This document shows positions 1 to 12,800 of a stretch of DNA of 64,000 nucleotides, piece by piece. Position 1 is the stretch's first letter. Each line of letters opens with the position of its first letter. Source of the DNA: Rhizophagus irregularis (Eukaryota > Glomeromycota > Glomeromycetes > Glomerales > Glomeraceae). The notes under the pieces are model-generated. The model was not told the DNA's origin. It was given only the letters and a program-made list of their open reading frames with translations, and made no database searches. The stretch lies in assembly GCF_026210795.1 (NCBI RefSeq), contig NC_089448.1, positions 3,720,001 to 3,784,000 on the forward strand, written 5' to 3'. The position numbers and the translations under genes are program-made.

Positions 1-993
1 CGATGAAGAAAATTCATACTCTCAAAGAAGAGGAGAGAGAAAAATTATAAAAAGTGAATTCAAACACGAAGGTAAACTCGCGTCTTGTAAAGCATTTTTA
101 CGTGATAATGTTTTAACTTTTGCGATTAATTATAAAAAGAATTACGAGAAATTGGTTCTTCAGCGATTTGGTCACTATCAAGCTGGAAACATGGTAATGG
201 TGTAGATAAATTGCGTGATGATAATTTTTTGACATATTGGCAGTAAGTTTAAATTTTTATCTTTTGATTATTTAATATTTTGATTAAAACAGGATAATAT
301 ATTTAGATCGGACGGTACTTTACCCCACCTTGTCAATATCCAATTTCCACAGAAAGTCAATGTTGTGGTATGAATTAGGAAATATTTATCACCATTGGGA
401 AATTACATAATATTTAATACTTCTTGTAATATATAGCAAATATCACTTTGGCTTAATTACAAAAGTGATGAAAGTTATACACCAAACAAAATAACAATTA
501 GGGCTGGAACTCATAATGGAGATCTTCAGGTAAAATAACCTTGTCTGAATTTACATCATTAAAATTTTATTGGAAAATATTTTATTAGGATTTAAGGACT
601 GTTGAACTTGACGAGCCGCTTAGATGGGTCGATATACAGCTCAGTGGAGACGAAATATTGAGGTATCAAAAAAAAAATTTTTTAAATTGGTTATTCATAC
701 GTTTCAAATAATTGTTATTTAATTACGTAGTAAAACAAGTCGTCCAGTGGGTGCACACCTTTTTCAAATAGCAATTAAAGCAAATCATCAAAACGGGAAA
801 GATACACATATACGGCAGATTAAGGTGTTTGCTCCAAAACTGTATGTGTTTGTTTACCTTTTCTATTTCGGCTATACTTGATCAAAATCTCACTTTATCA
901 ATTATCATTAGTCCGCTCTTCTATGAAGACTATTCTGATGATGATATCCCGTTTAAAACAGTCGAATTTGCAATGCATGAAACTATACGATGA
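1..993 (+). CDS. APC10: APC10/DOC1, anaphase-promoting complex subunit 10 (5' end outside window)
   Basis: Substrate-recognition subunit of the APC/C ubiquitin ligase, which drives exit from mitosis. Seven exons fit GT-AG introns in consistent phase: 1-71, 140-242, 307-367, 437-529, 589-662, 731-841 and 912-993, giving 198 codons including the stop. The DOC-domain sequence is plain: [15 protein letters not shown], then [47 protein letters not shown]. The protein ends in MHETIR, matching the C-terminal Ile-Arg tail by which APC10 docks on the APC3/Cdc27 TPR subunit (family knowledge). The start codon lies left of the window. No frame breaks are seen. Confidence 0.95.
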
Positions 994-1408
994 AAATTTT
1001 ATAGACAATAGAGTAAATTTAATATTTAATCTTTTTATACTACTCTTAATATATATACCTTATAATAATAGTTACACTGGATGTACCACATTTGTACACA
1101 TTGAATAAATAAACCAATTCTAATTCAAATTATATAAACTTAGGCTATTAATTAGTTTATTTATTTTTGGTTCAAGGCACTTTAATGAAGTCTAAAATTG
1201 ATTTTATTAGAGATGTCGTCATTATTAAATGAACCATATATTAAACAAGTCTTCTGTTGACCAGGCATCAAAGTCTGATGTTCTTGGACAGATACGGGAC
1301 TGACATTTTTCTGATCGTTTCGTAATAAATAAAGTAGGAATGATAATTATTTTAGAAATTAACAAATAGAAAATGTTAGATTTTTTTCATTTTACGTCAT
1401 TATTCTCC
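994..1408. other. Convergent intergenic region between APC10 and the zinc transporter gene
   Basis: Holds the 3' flanks of two convergent genes. It is AT-rich, with AATAAA-like signals near 1106-1112. No further gene is seen. Confidence 0.6.
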
Positions 1409-3288
1409 TTATTTTACAATTTGAATGGTTAATTCTCCACTTCCATCAAATAATGGACTTAATCGAGAATAAACATTCGCTAAAACAGCCTGTTCATTAG
1501 CATCAGGATTAACCTGTACACATATTGTACCAACTAATTGTCCGTACGAATTTTCCCAAAAATGTGTTGCTGTCAACGATAATATTGTTGGATCAAGTTG
1601 GATCTAATTTTAAGAATTAATCAATAATTAGACTTTTTTCACTTATATCATTCGAAATTCCTTATAAATACCTCTCGTAAACGATCTTCTAAACTAATTA
1701 GTATTACATCCGGTGTTGTCTGTAACAAAATTTTACCTAACGCAGTTGAAACGGGTATTGCAAGATAAAACATTAATATCGATTCCAATATCGATACCAA
1801 TTTATCTAGCCATCCCAAAGAATGACTATAAACGTTGATAAGAGTTTGAGAGATCGAGTTAATAAAATTTTAACATAATTCTCATATATATAATTTCCTC
1901 ACTTTTGTTCCGTAATGACTCCAACTAAGATAACACTAGAACCACACAATAAAGTTGATAACGTAAATAAATTTGTAAGCACTATTGTGAATCCATCATT
2001 AAATTGCCAATAATTTAACGGACGTGTTCCTATGACTGATGATGCCGACCGTAATACTGTGAACGAAAATGGTATCGTGAATCAAAGTAAACTTATATAT
2101 ATGATATAAAATTATAAGTACACTACATGCAGAAAATCTTATATGGTTACGATAGTAGATAGCCGAAATTAATGTTGCTCCTAAAGCCAACAAAACCCAA
2201 CCCATTGGAAAATCTGGACTAAATATGATATATTGATTAGAATAAGATACACAAATAAAGTTAATAAGGAATAAAGAGTTACCTGTGACCTTCAACATGT
2301 TCCTCGCTGGTTTCTAACATGAAATGTTCCAATCCTTCTTTCAACATATATAAAGCAACAAACAAGAGATATAACGCGTTTATAAATCCAAATAATATTT
2401 CGTACCGCTGAACTCTTAAAACATAAACAAAAAGTTAAAGGTTTGAATTATAATATAACATATTTTAAGATAGAAGAGTGATTACCCAAAAGGGTTTCGT
2501 ATAGTAGATTCTCTTAACGGTCGATATGTCGCTATAACAGACGAAATGAAAGTTGTAAACACGCCCAAAGCATCGAATATTACAAGATAAGCAAACCCAG
2601 TAAGTGCTAATAATAAAATATAAATTAATAATCAGCCTATATTTGTCAATTGAAATGAAAAATATACAAAAAGTTACCTAATCCGCAACCCCATTGACCT
2701 TTTAGCCACAAAAAAATTCCCATAAATAGATGTATTGTTCCCCAAGCAAATAAAGTCTTTTGTGAAGAAGGCAATGACGAAAAAATATATGATAAATTCG
2801 GTAAATGTCTAATATTATCATTATGATAATATGATCCATCCTCGTAATAGTTTTCGTGTATGATATGCCCATTTTTTTCTTCCTCGATATCATGAAAATG
2901 GTTTTCGTGAAGATCACGATGGTCATGATTGTTTTCGTCACTATATTCGTAAAAATTAGAGCTTTCACCAAGGTCAGCACTATCATCAACTAAGTCTGGT
3001 ATAGCTTGAAAAGATAAACTTGACAAAGTTCGTCGCTTTATTTCGTATGAATGATTCTATCTTATTATAGTTAAATATATAAATAGAATTTTTTTATAAA
3101 CATATATTGTTCTGTAAGTTGGTGGTGAAGCAGCAGTGTGATAGGGAATACATATTATTATACCTTACTTCAGGTGAAGGAGAAGCAGATCGTCTAATAC
3201 ATGACGAAACAGGTTCCACTAATCGTGGAGATTCTGGTCGAAATGTTTGAGATGTTTCAGTATGATCATTTAATCGTGGATGTTCCAT
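1409..3288 (-). CDS. ZRG17: ZRG17-like cation diffusion facilitator (zinc transporter)
   Basis: CDF-family membrane protein; the fungal ZRG17 type works with MSC2-type partners to bring zinc into the ER/secretory pathway (family knowledge). Eight exons on the minus strand: 3169-3288, 2678-3056, 2486-2606, 2283-2414, 2127-2218, 1903-2056, 1672-1825 and 1409-1603, about 448 aa. The cytosolic N-terminus is Ser/Pro-rich, then a His/Asp/Glu-rich stretch (DENNHDHRDLHENHFHD) suited to zinc binding. Membrane segments include TGFAYLVIFDALGVF and FPMGWVLLALGATLISAIYY. A C-terminal CDF domain follows, with HFWENSYGQLVG. The usual HxxxD zinc motif of TM2 reads LxxxD here, as expected for a non-canonical subunit of a heteromeric transporter. 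Start chosen at 3288; an in-frame ATG at 3345 is possible. Confidence 0.85.
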
Positions 3289-3429
3289 TTCGTATTGAGT
3301 TGAAATACGCAAAATACGCCAGGAAATTTTTTTGTTGTAATGCATTTCACGCTTTCACGTGCACAAATATTTATTAGAGTTAGTATTGTTGCATGTTCAT
3401 CAGAACTATATCCACTGAAATTATTTCGA
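3289..3429. promoter_or_regulatory. Short divergent promoter region
   Basis: Only about 140 bp separates the ATG of the zinc transporter (minus) from that of the kinase (plus), so the two probably share a bidirectional promoter. No specific factor site was identified. Confidence 0.4.
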
Positions 3430-4973
3430 ATGTCTTCCAACAAAAAAAAATCTAAATGTAAAAATTGTGCAAAATATGATACTAACAACACATGGTGGTG
3501 TAAGCCTTGTAATGCTGAACGTTTTCGAGAAGACTTTTCAAAATGGACAAGTGGAAATGAGTTTGTTGATAAATTCATACAAAATGCACAATTAAGTGCT
3601 CGAAATAGAGAAGAAGTAATAGAATGGATACCATATGAAAAATTTCAAAATGTTGAATATATTGCTCAGGGAGGATTTAGTAAAATTTTTAAAGCAGATT
3701 GGCCTAAAGGAAGAATTATTTGTTCTGGTATTAAAACTACAAAATGGTGGAGAGAGGATAGAACTATTCAGGTCGCTTTGAAAAGTATAAACGATTCCAG
3801 AAATATTATAAAAGAATTTTTGGAAGAGGTAGATATTTCCTTATTGTATTTTTGTAACTATTGTTAACTTTATACATATATATAACTTACGTTTACGGCT
3901 TTTATGATTTTTACGCGAAGTTACAAAATCATCTTAAATATCTCCATTACTTCTCGGATGAAACCTCTCAACATAAAGCTAGTAGGCTTTTAATCCATGG
4001 AATAACTCGAGAACCTTCAACAAATAATTTTACGTTGGTAACAGATTATATGGTCAGAGGTTCTCTTCGTACTCGCTTACAAAACCCCGATCTACCACAA
4101 TTTGAATGGTCTTCTGTCTTATTAAGTTTACGTGATTTATCGATATGTCTCTCATTAATGCATGAAGCTGGATTAATTCATAGAGATATACATTCCGGTA
4201 ACATATTGTGTGGATTTGTTGACCTTCCTTATCTAGCAGATTTTGGATTATCACGTAATCTAAGCTATGGAAATGAGGAAAAAATATTTGGTATATTACC
4301 TTATGTTGCACCCGAAGTATTAAATAAACAACCTTATACACAAGCTGCAGATATTTATAGTTTTGGAATGATACTATGGGAATATTTATCGCACGCTCCT
4401 CCATTTAGTGACAGAGCTCATGACTTAAAATTATGCTTAGATATTCAAAATGGATTGAGGCCAAAAATTTTATCTGGTACACCAACGATTTATGCAAATT
4501 TAATGAAACAATGTTGGGATGCAAATCCTGAAAAAAGGCCGACAGCTCAACAAGTCAGAGAAATTATTTTTGAGTGGCATACGGCTTATGTTCTTTATAG
4601 ATCTGACAAACCTCTTACAAAAGAACAAGAGGAATTTGGAAAAATTTTTGCTGCCGCTGAAGAGTATAGACTTAACATTGGACATGGAGGTGCTGGGAAG
4701 GGTCAAATTGTAGGATTTGCCAAACATCCTGAAGCTTGGACAGTAAGCAGATTGTTAGATTTTTCTTTCCTTGAAAAAAATCCACAAAAACCAGAATTAG
4801 AAATTGTAGATGAAGAAAAGGAGATATTAGACAAAACAGGTAAAAAAACGAGTACCGTTATATTATATTACTTTACGACGAACCAGGCTAATGTGTTCAA
4901 GATTTTCTTAAAATTAGGTTATTTAATTACATATAGAAGCACTCAACTACTTGAAATTCCTGATGAAGATTAA
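3430..4973 (+). CDS. TKL-like protein kinase with Cys-rich N-terminal tag
   Basis: Two exons (3430-3828 and 3921-4973), one 92-nt intron in phase 0. The N-terminus has two CxxC pairs (CKNC and WWCKPC) followed by FSKWTSGNEFVDKFIQ, an arrangement I associate with the expanded kinase families of Rhizophagus. The kinase domain has the Gly-rich loop (IAQGGFSKIFKADW), the ATP lysine in VALKSI, the catalytic loop HRDIHSGNIL, DFG in LADFGLS and the VAPEV activation-segment end, so it should be active. Subdomains such as DIYSFGMILWE and RPTAQQV fit the TKL group. A tail of about 130 aa after the kinase has no recognised domain. The substrate cannot be named. Confidence 0.85.
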
Positions 4974-5609
4974 TTTAATAACGATTTTCCATTGTTAGTA
5001 GTAAAATTTAATTTATAGAAGTGATTGAATTCTTTGGATTGAATAAACAAAAATTAATTTGTGATTCATTCATTAATTGTACAAATTAAGAATTGGTTGG
5101 TCATGTTCTTACTAATTATGTTCTAAACTTGGATACGAATCAGATATATTTTATAGCCTTTAAATAAATTATTTACGACTATAAACATTATAAATTTTTT
5201 AAATTTTATGTATGATTCACAATGATTACAATGATTAAATTTATTGTTTTTGATGTCGAAAGTTTCATTTTTGTAGTTGATTTGAATTTGAATTTGGAAA
5301 TTTGTTTGATGAATATTTGTTAAGTGATTTTTTATCTTACAACTAATTAAAATCTCTTTTAACTATAAATCTTTAGAGACTCCGAACCCTAATGGAATCA
5401 CAAATAATGATGAATGATTTATCCCAAGACAGTAAAAAAAAAAAAACAAATAACGAGAACTAGAAAATGTACATTTAATATGGTTTATGGTTGTTATGAA
5501 AATAAAAACCTAACTATCTAATTAACGTTCTTTCATTTCACTCTCCCATTTATATCCTCACGGGTATAACCCTTGGTTCAATCAAAGAAATAATTTTTTT
5601 TTCTTGTTC
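4974..5609. other. Convergent intergenic region
   Basis: AT-rich 3' flanks of the kinase and the F-box gene. Nothing beyond homopolymer runs is seen. Confidence 0.5.
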
Positions 5610-7035
5610 TTAATTCTCATCAGCCCAAGAAGTATTACCATCAGTAACCCTCCTCCAAATAACTTTTAATTCTCTTCTCGTTAAACCAAATTCTTCGTTA
5701 CACTTTAGTAAAAAACATTTATCAACACCTAAACAACCGACTAAATCCAATAATTTAAGACCTTCACAAGCTTCAATAACGGCTTTCACACCCTCTTCGC
5801 TTACACCACGACAATAACTTACTCTTAATTCTCTTAATTTTAAACAATATTGTGAAATTGAGTACATTGATCTATCACTTACTTTTTCACAATTTGTTAA
5901 ATCAAGTGTACGTAATCTATCACCACATATTGTCGCAATTTTGTTAATTGATGCATCAGATAATGAAGTATTCCATGCAAGTGAAAGATTTTGTATTCTA
6001 CTACAATTTGGTATAATAGATGATAAACATGTGTCAGACCTACTTCCACCTGCAAGATTCAATGTACGTACATTATTAAAAAATGGTGATAATAATTTAG
6101 TTAAATAATTATTAGTGATGCCTTTAACAAAACTTAAATTAAGTGTATGAAGATTTTCTATATGAATTAATGGTAATAAGCGAAGGAGATGAGATGAAAG
6201 AGATGAATTATTACGATCATGTTCTGTTAAATATGTTAAATCCAATGTACGAATATAAGTTGCATAAGGATGATATACGGTTGATTGTTGTTGAAAATTT
6301 GATGATGAAGGAGAATTTTCTATGATTTTAATGAATTTATCCAGTGAACGCATATGAGTAAATTTTGGGGAATTCCAAAGAACATTTGTTCCTATGGCAT
6401 TCCATTGATGATTAACCAGAATGCAAGAGAAAAGTGATGGTTGATATAAAGTACGTAATATTTCAAAAATATGATATATTATTTCAGGAGGACATCGAGC
6501 ACATGGAGGTATAGAACTATTAACAATTTTCATAGGTGAATGAGAAATATTTTTTCTAATATAATTTGAATCATCATCATCTATAAAATTATGATCATTC
6601 GTAATTATAGTTATAGTAGCAACGTTATTACTACTTATTTCTTTATAAGTTGGAGTAGGAGAACGTGAAGTTGGTAAAGGTGTAAGATAAGGTATCTCAA
6701 TTGGATTAGGTGAGGGAGGACGTGAAGATGGAGGTGAAGATAAAGGTGTTTGTAATTGAGATGGTGCTTCTAATGATGATGTCAGATGTGATGACTTTGG
6801 TGTAAGTAGCGGTGAACTAGGTGGTGATTGAAATAACTATCGAAAAAAAAGAACAATAATAATTGTATCTCACGTGAAAATTCGAAATCTGTTGATAGTG
6901 TTTATTAGCCACAAAAATAATCTTTTATTTTACCTCAATATCGTCTTTTGCAGTTGTGCCCGTTTGTCGTCGTTTAGAACCTTTCTTCCTCTCCATTCTA
7001 TCCTCTGGAATCAATCTCTTTTCTCCGTTTGCCAT
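5610..7035 (-). CDS. F-box / leucine-rich-repeat protein
   Basis: Two exons (6934-7035 and 5610-6836) give about 442 aa. After a short basic N-terminus comes a long Ser/Pro/Thr-rich low-complexity stretch with many SP/TP sites. Then an F-box-like segment (CPPEIIYHIFEILRTL, with LVNHQWNAIGTNVLW) and at least five cysteine-containing LRRs of the Grr1/Amn1/FBXL type, for example NCEKVSDRSMYSISQYC and LRELRVSYCRGVSEEGV. The family acts as substrate receptors of SCF ubiquitin ligases (family knowledge); the substrate is unknown. Start at 7035 is the first ATG of exon 1. Confidence 0.8.
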
Positions 7036-9504
7036 TTGTTGTTCCAGCTTTGAAAATTTATTTATTAATAGTCTCGTTCTTTGGGATGGAAAAAAAAAAA
7101 TAGAAAAATAAAGATCTACAATAATAGTAAAAGAAATAACACTATAAAAAAAATAGTTTTTGAGTTTGAAACTAAGTTCTAAATCTTTGAATCTAACTAA
7201 TTAGTCACTAAAAATTTGGTTTAACGACGACCTAAAGGCAACAACTAAATAAAAAAAAAAAAAGTTTTTAGAAGAAATGAATTATTTCAACGTTAATACT
7301 ATGTTAATAGATTACAATATATCAAAGTTGCCGTGTCCCACCCGAAAGTATCTAACCCTTTTGACAAAGGGGAACCACCGAAGGACCCGCAACAGAAAAT
7401 AATGAAATTATGAAAATGAAAAAAAAATTAAGAATGAAAAAAAGAAAGAAATGAAAAAAGAAAGAAATGAAAAAAAAGAAAAGCTATATAAGATATTTAA
7501 TAAAGGTGTACTCGAAATAATATAATAGAAAAGGAATTGAACAATTAAATTGTAAACTTCAAAACAAAACAAAATCAAAAAAGATTGGGTAAACGAAAAG
7601 AAGCACAATGATAAACACCGACAAAAAAAGAACAAAGTTTGGATACTATCAAGTATATAGGAAACACAACAGTGGTTAGGATTTACTTTGGGTGCTGCTT
7701 AGTGGTGTTCATATCAGTTTTTTATGCAACCATCAAATTACACGATGAGACGCCAAGGAGGTTGCATTTTTTGGCTACACGAAATGAACTGATTTTTCTC
7801 TCTCTCTGTAATTTTTGGACCCGATTTTAGCAATTAAAGATGACGTACGTGGTGGAATGTTCATTAAAATTCCAAAGTCATTAGACCAAAACCCAAAAAA
7901 AGGAATCCAAAAGGGCACATATGATTGAGATCGTGTTACCAATTACAGAATAATGGCTGAGACAGTTGAAGCATACAGGTGTAGACGTGTAGTATGAAAT
8001 CAGAAAAATCGTTCGAGACACAGAATCAATTAAGAATAAATGTACTAGTTTACGCTTCAACCCGTATTTTTCTTTAAAGCTAATTTTATTTTTATTGTAA
8101 AATGACTGGTTTGAAATCAAGTTAATTTGTGATAAGAAATATGATTTGTTAAACCTTCGTCATATACGGATATACCTTTTATCTCACGTGTTAGATCAAA
8201 ACTTATTGGTTACATTTTTTTATTATTCCGACGCTTTGCATTAGGATAATTTAACGCGTAATTAACATTAGAACTCAATCACGGGCAATCCGAAAATCTT
8301 TAATATAGACAATGTAGGTATTAAATATATATTTTTTTACCTGCATATTTTTGCTAATTTGTCATTAATGCTGTCTTCACTTTAAACATCAAAACTTAAA
8401 CTATAATTAGTGTCAATTTTATTTTAAAACTTTGGTAATAATAAAATTAGTAATCATAATTAAATTTAGTTATTTTACCTATTTTTTACATTGTCTCAAA
8501 TATCGACCAATCATTGGAAAGGAATAAACTTCACGTCAACTTCCCATTACAATTCCTTAATTGGTCTTAAAATCAAAAATCAAAAATGCGATAAACGAAA
8601 ATGGCACTAATATGTGTAATAATTAATTAATTAATTAATTATTGAAAAGTTTAGCCAATATAATCACATTACTATTAGTGATTTTACGGGGAAAATTTTT
8701 TCTTATTTCTTTCTCCATAATTTGTATCCATTATTTGTTCCACATGTTATACGACCCTCGCGGCGAATCTTTCTCCCATGTTATAAGACTCTCGCGGCGA
8801 ATCCTTTGTTTTTTTTTCTCTCATGTTCTTCTTTTATGTTCTTCTTCTTTCATATTCCTTCTTCCTTCTATGTTTCTTCAATATTTTGTAGTCTTAATAA
8901 CTAGTTTATATTTTAAATAATTCAATTCAAATGCAAATTTTTTACTATTGGTGTTCTTAAATGTTCTTGTTTCCCCAATAAAAAAGCATAACATATTTTC
9001 ATAAAACGTTAAGTTGCATATAAAGCTAATAAATATTTTTTTTCTATATTTTAGTCCATATCTTTTAAGGGAATTTTGCTTCTTTGCAATTTTTTAAAAA
9101 TACAATAGCGCTTTAATCTTTTTTTTTCTTAATTCTGGTAATTATCAGGTTATGAGTTTTTAAAATAAGTTAGCTTAAGATAAATTTTTGATCTTTTGAG
9201 ATAATGCCAAAGTTGAATCATTGCATTTGTTTGCAGCGCGGGGAAATCTGGTTAATTGCAATATTAAATATTATACTCATTTTCTTAATTAGGAAACGCG
9301 TGTAATATTTTTCAATATTACATAATATTTTTAGTTTATGATTGAAAGATTTACACTTCACACAAGTTCACGCAACATGCCAAGTACTTGTTTTTTTAAT
9401 GACAAACAACCTTTAAACTCCCACTCTTTTTTTTTTTGTTAACCTATTTTTACCTATAAATAATTTTTTTTACCCCTCGCTTATCAGTAAACAAACTCCA
9501 CGAA
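7036..9504. other. 2.5 kb intergenic region without a supported gene
   Basis: Separates the divergent F-box and RhoGAP genes. It contains A-rich and T-rich tracts, a (TTAA)n run near 8624-8640 and a CpG-containing direct repeat at 8742-8803. Open frames here are low-complexity Phe/Ser/Lys strings with no recognisable domain. Confidence 0.55.
8742..8803. repeat. Tandem direct repeat with CTCGCGGCGAATC core
   Basis: Two adjacent copies of CATGTTATAnGACnCTCGCG followed by GCGAATC, about 28-30 nt apart. The CG content stands out against the AT-rich surroundings. It lies about 700 bp upstream of the RhoGAP start, so it could be a regulatory element, but this is inference. Confidence 0.5.
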
Positions 9505-11672
9505 ATGTGGTGGTTTTATAATAGTTCTCCTGAACCTCAAGCCTCAAGGACGTCAGCCGATGAAGAAGCATTAGCCGATTATATATACTCTAAAGTTATT
9601 TATCAAGCTGGTATAATTAAACTTTTTACTTTCATAAATACTATATGTGTATATGTATATATATATGTGTATGTGTATATATATATACATATATATATCT
9701 CCTCTCTTTACTAAAATTATTTTATTTTCTTCTTTCTTTCTCTCTCTTTTTTATTATTATTATTATTATTTTCTATTTCGCATGAAGGCGTTGATTTTGA
9801 AAGTAAACCCATGGTTATAATTTGTGCAAGCAATCTTCCAGATCCCATAGAAGTCGATTATGATAGAATTTTATCGTAAGTAAAATAATTCTATAAAAAT
9901 TTCATAATTCTTGTGAATTATTTGTGAATTAATTAAATTTTAAAATTTTTAAATTTATACAGACGAATTTTACTTAAGTTAGACCTTTTTGTTGAGAGCG
10001 ATTATACAGTTGTTCTCTTTGCGGGCGGAGCAAAACATAACCCTGGTTGGTCTTGGATGCTTAGAGCATATAAAAGTCTCAGTAGAAAGTATATATTAAG
10101 TTTACTGTTTTTATGATTTTTATTATTTTTATTTAATCATTAAATAATTTACTAATTTTTAATAGATATAAGAAGAATCTTAAGTCTTTGTACATAGTTC
10201 AAGCGACAACATGGGCACGTATATCTTTTGATTTCATGAATGCAATAATCAGGTAATTATTATTAATATTTTATTAATTTGATCTTTTATACATATAACG
10301 AGTTAATCAAAATTTTCTTTTAATTTAGTCCAAAATTTGCAAAAAAAATAAGATACATTCATTCCTTATCAGAATTGGCTAATTTTGTTCCGCTTACACA
10401 AATTGACATACCACCAGCCGTATACGAGTAAGTTTTTCTTACTGAAACAAAAAACAATAAAAAAAATCTTAACTGATATAATTATTATTTAGACATAATT
10501 TGAAATATGAAGACAAAATAACGCTACCATCTTCAGTTAATTACAAAGAGAATAAGCGTTTGATGTTTGGGGTTCCTCTTGAAGTTTTGATGGGGACAGA
10601 AGGCGAGAATGGGTTACCAAGAGTAGTCAGAGATTGTGTTACGTACTTAAGGGCAGAGGGTAAATTAGAAATAATTAATTAAATCTTAAATTGACTAAAA
10701 TTGGCACTAAAATTTAATTTATCTGACAGGTTTGCAAGTTGAAGGAGTATTTCGTAGGTCACCTAGTTCAACGTTATTACGTCAAGCAAAAGAAGCATAT
10801 GATCGAGGTAATACTTAAGCTGACTTTCTATTACGTAGTCAAATTTTCAAATATACTAATATTTTATCCCTACAGGAAACCCAATTAATTTATCGGATTA
10901 TGGTGTACACACGGCAGCTGTTCTTCTTAAGATGTTTTTTAACGACCTACCAGTATCTATTTTTCCTATGCAAACATATGATGTATTAAAACAAATACGA
11001 GGAAAACAACATTATTTGGGACGCATTGAATTTATACGAAGTAGCATTTTTCCATTATTATCACCGGCTTCGATCATTCTTCTTCAATATGTTTGTTCGC
11101 TTCTTAACGAAATTTCAAAATATAAAGATATTAATTTAATGACTGCATATAATCTTGCAGTGATGTTTGCACCTAATTTAGTTCATAGTGGTAACCCAAT
11201 GCTTGATGTTAGCATGTGTATTTTAAGTAGAAATAATGAAAATTCTGGTGGTGGTGTCGGAATACTCATGAAACTTGCAATAGAACAATTTGATCTGATG
11301 TTTGAAGGTTATGAACCAAGAGATTGTGTTAGAGATGTATCAGTAGAAAACGGAACAATATCGATGTCATCTTCAATGAGCGGATCCATTGAATCTTCAG
11401 ATACACCTATTAGCCCATCAAGTCCATCAAGTCCCCCTAAATATCCATCACTCCGTAAAGTACGTAGTCTTGCTGCTGTTTCAAATTTAATTATAAACGG
11501 CAGTGGATTAGACCCTTTTCGTGTTGGAGCGGGTGTAGAAATTAGTGGTGTTAAGGTACAAGGAATGGTAAGTAGAAGTCAGCCAGTTACTCCATATAGC
11601 GATATTCCAGGGTCCCCCGCATCAATGTCTTCAATAGAAGAATTACGCAGGGCGATGCCTTGGGCATCTTAA
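9505..11672 (+). CDS. CRAL-TRIO/SEC14 + RhoGAP protein
   Basis: Eight exons in consistent phase (9505-9610, 9788-9875, 9963-10088, 10166-10252, 10329-10427, 10493-10659, 10730-10807, 10876-11672) give 515 aa. The N-terminal half is a SEC14-like/BCH lipid-binding domain (VVLFAGGAKHNPGWSW, SLYIVQATTWARISFDFMNA, YIHSLSELANFVPL). The second half is a RhoGAP domain starting at FGVPLEVLM; its arginine finger lies in VEGVFRRSPSS, and NLAVMFAPNLV is a RhoGAP core motif. The layout matches fungal Ecm25 and animal ARHGAP1/8. It should switch off a Rho/Cdc42 GTPase at membranes. The C-terminus is Ser/Pro-rich. Intron 1 carries a TATATG microsatellite. Confidence 0.9.
9640..9780. repeat. Microsatellites in intron 1 of the RhoGAP gene
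   Basis: TATATG/TATA repeats (about 9646-9698) followed by CT-rich and (TTA)n tracts (about 9724-9772). Confidence 0.8.
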
Positions 11673-11937
11673 ACAAAAAAAAAAATTATATATATATTTA
11701 AATTCATTAATTATTTAATTATTTGTATTATTAGTAGCAAATCGCATTTTCATGATAATTTAACATTCATAATTTTATTAGCCAAAAAAAATAAATAAAT
11801 AAGTTGCATATCACATTTAGAAATATCTAAATATTTTCTTTGTTATAATAATGATTATTTTTTATTAATTGAAAATTATCTAAAACCCTTTAAAATTTCT
11901 GATATATTATTACTGCATAAATATATATTCTTTTAAG

Positions 11938-12118
11938 AGTGAATTTATCCTAAGTCATAACGGTATTTATAACCTTTTCTTAAGGTATTAAGTAAATTTG
12001 TTGAGCAGGCAAAATTACTTATAAGTTATGACTCTGAAGGATGATCTGCATGACGTCATTTTTATATATTAAATAAATCGACCCGGGTGAGAAAAGCTGG
12101 CGAGAAATAAATTTTTTC
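11938..12118. repeat. Dispersed repeat, copy 1
   Basis: Shares long blocks with 12520-12800: GGTATTTATAACC, CTTAAGGTATTAAGTAAATT, GCATGACGTCATTTTTATAT and the end GAAATAAATTTTT. Probably a non-autonomous element; see copy 2. Confidence 0.7.
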
Positions 12119-12151
12119 TTCTTTTAAATTAAATATGACGTATATTAATCA

Positions 12152-12261
12152 AAGAGCATTGCTAATTGGCACCTTATCAGAATTAGGTAGAATTAAAAAT
12201 GTCATAAAACTCTTCCCGGTGCAGTGAGAATCACCGGTGAGATAGATTTAGCAATGCCCTT
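12152..12261. mobile_element. 110-bp MITE
   Basis: Terminal inverted repeats AAGAGCATTGCTAA (12152-12165) and TTAGCAATGCCCTT (12248-12261) match at 13 of 14 positions. A CACCGGTGA palindrome lies inside. There is no coding capacity. Target duplication not clear. Confidence 0.65.
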
Positions 12262-12519
12262 AATTAAATTGCTTTATAGTTTGATAATATTAGCATAATA
12301 TTTAATTACTGTAAAGTACTAACAATGGTATCCTCTTATATAAAATATCTTTTTTTATATATAATATATATATATAATAATTGTAAAAATCAATTTGTAA
12401 CTTCCATATAAAGTAAATATTTAGGTATTATAAGAAATACCTGAAGTATTATTATTAGTACTTTACATTAGATTTATACTATTTATAAAATTAAAATAAT
12501 ATAATAAATCTTATTTTAG

Positions 12520-12800
12520 GGTGAATTTATTGGGTTTCTCACCTCCCCAAGTCATAAATTGTCAAAAATTTCAAAGATGGTATTTATAACCTTTCTTAAG
12601 GTATTAAGTAAATTTGTAAAGCAGGCAAATCACCTATAAGTCGTAATTTTGAATGCTATACGAAGCTTATAAAGTTTTTTTTTAAAAAAAAAAAACTTAC
12701 GTTTTCCTTTTTTGAAAATGACCGGCATGACGTCATTTTTATATATTAAATTCAGGGAAGTGAGAAATCACCAGGGTGGAAATAAATTTTTCATAATTTT
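12520..12800. repeat. Dispersed repeat, copy 2, with imperfect terminal inverted repeats
   Basis: Same blocks as 11938-12118. The left end has AATTTATT then TTTCTCACCTCCC; the right end read in reverse has AATTTATT then TTTCTCACTTCCC, so it looks like an inverted-repeat element. It includes an A/T foldback near 12672-12702 that copy 1 lacks. Confidence 0.65.

Noticed and set aside
878-1108. 76-codon open frame overlapping the end of APC10
   Set aside because: A different frame from the APC10 last exon (912-993), which fits the family to its last residues.
7408-7635. 75-codon minus-strand open frame rich in Phe/Ser
   Set aside because: Translation of an A/G-rich tract; no domain, no sensible composition.
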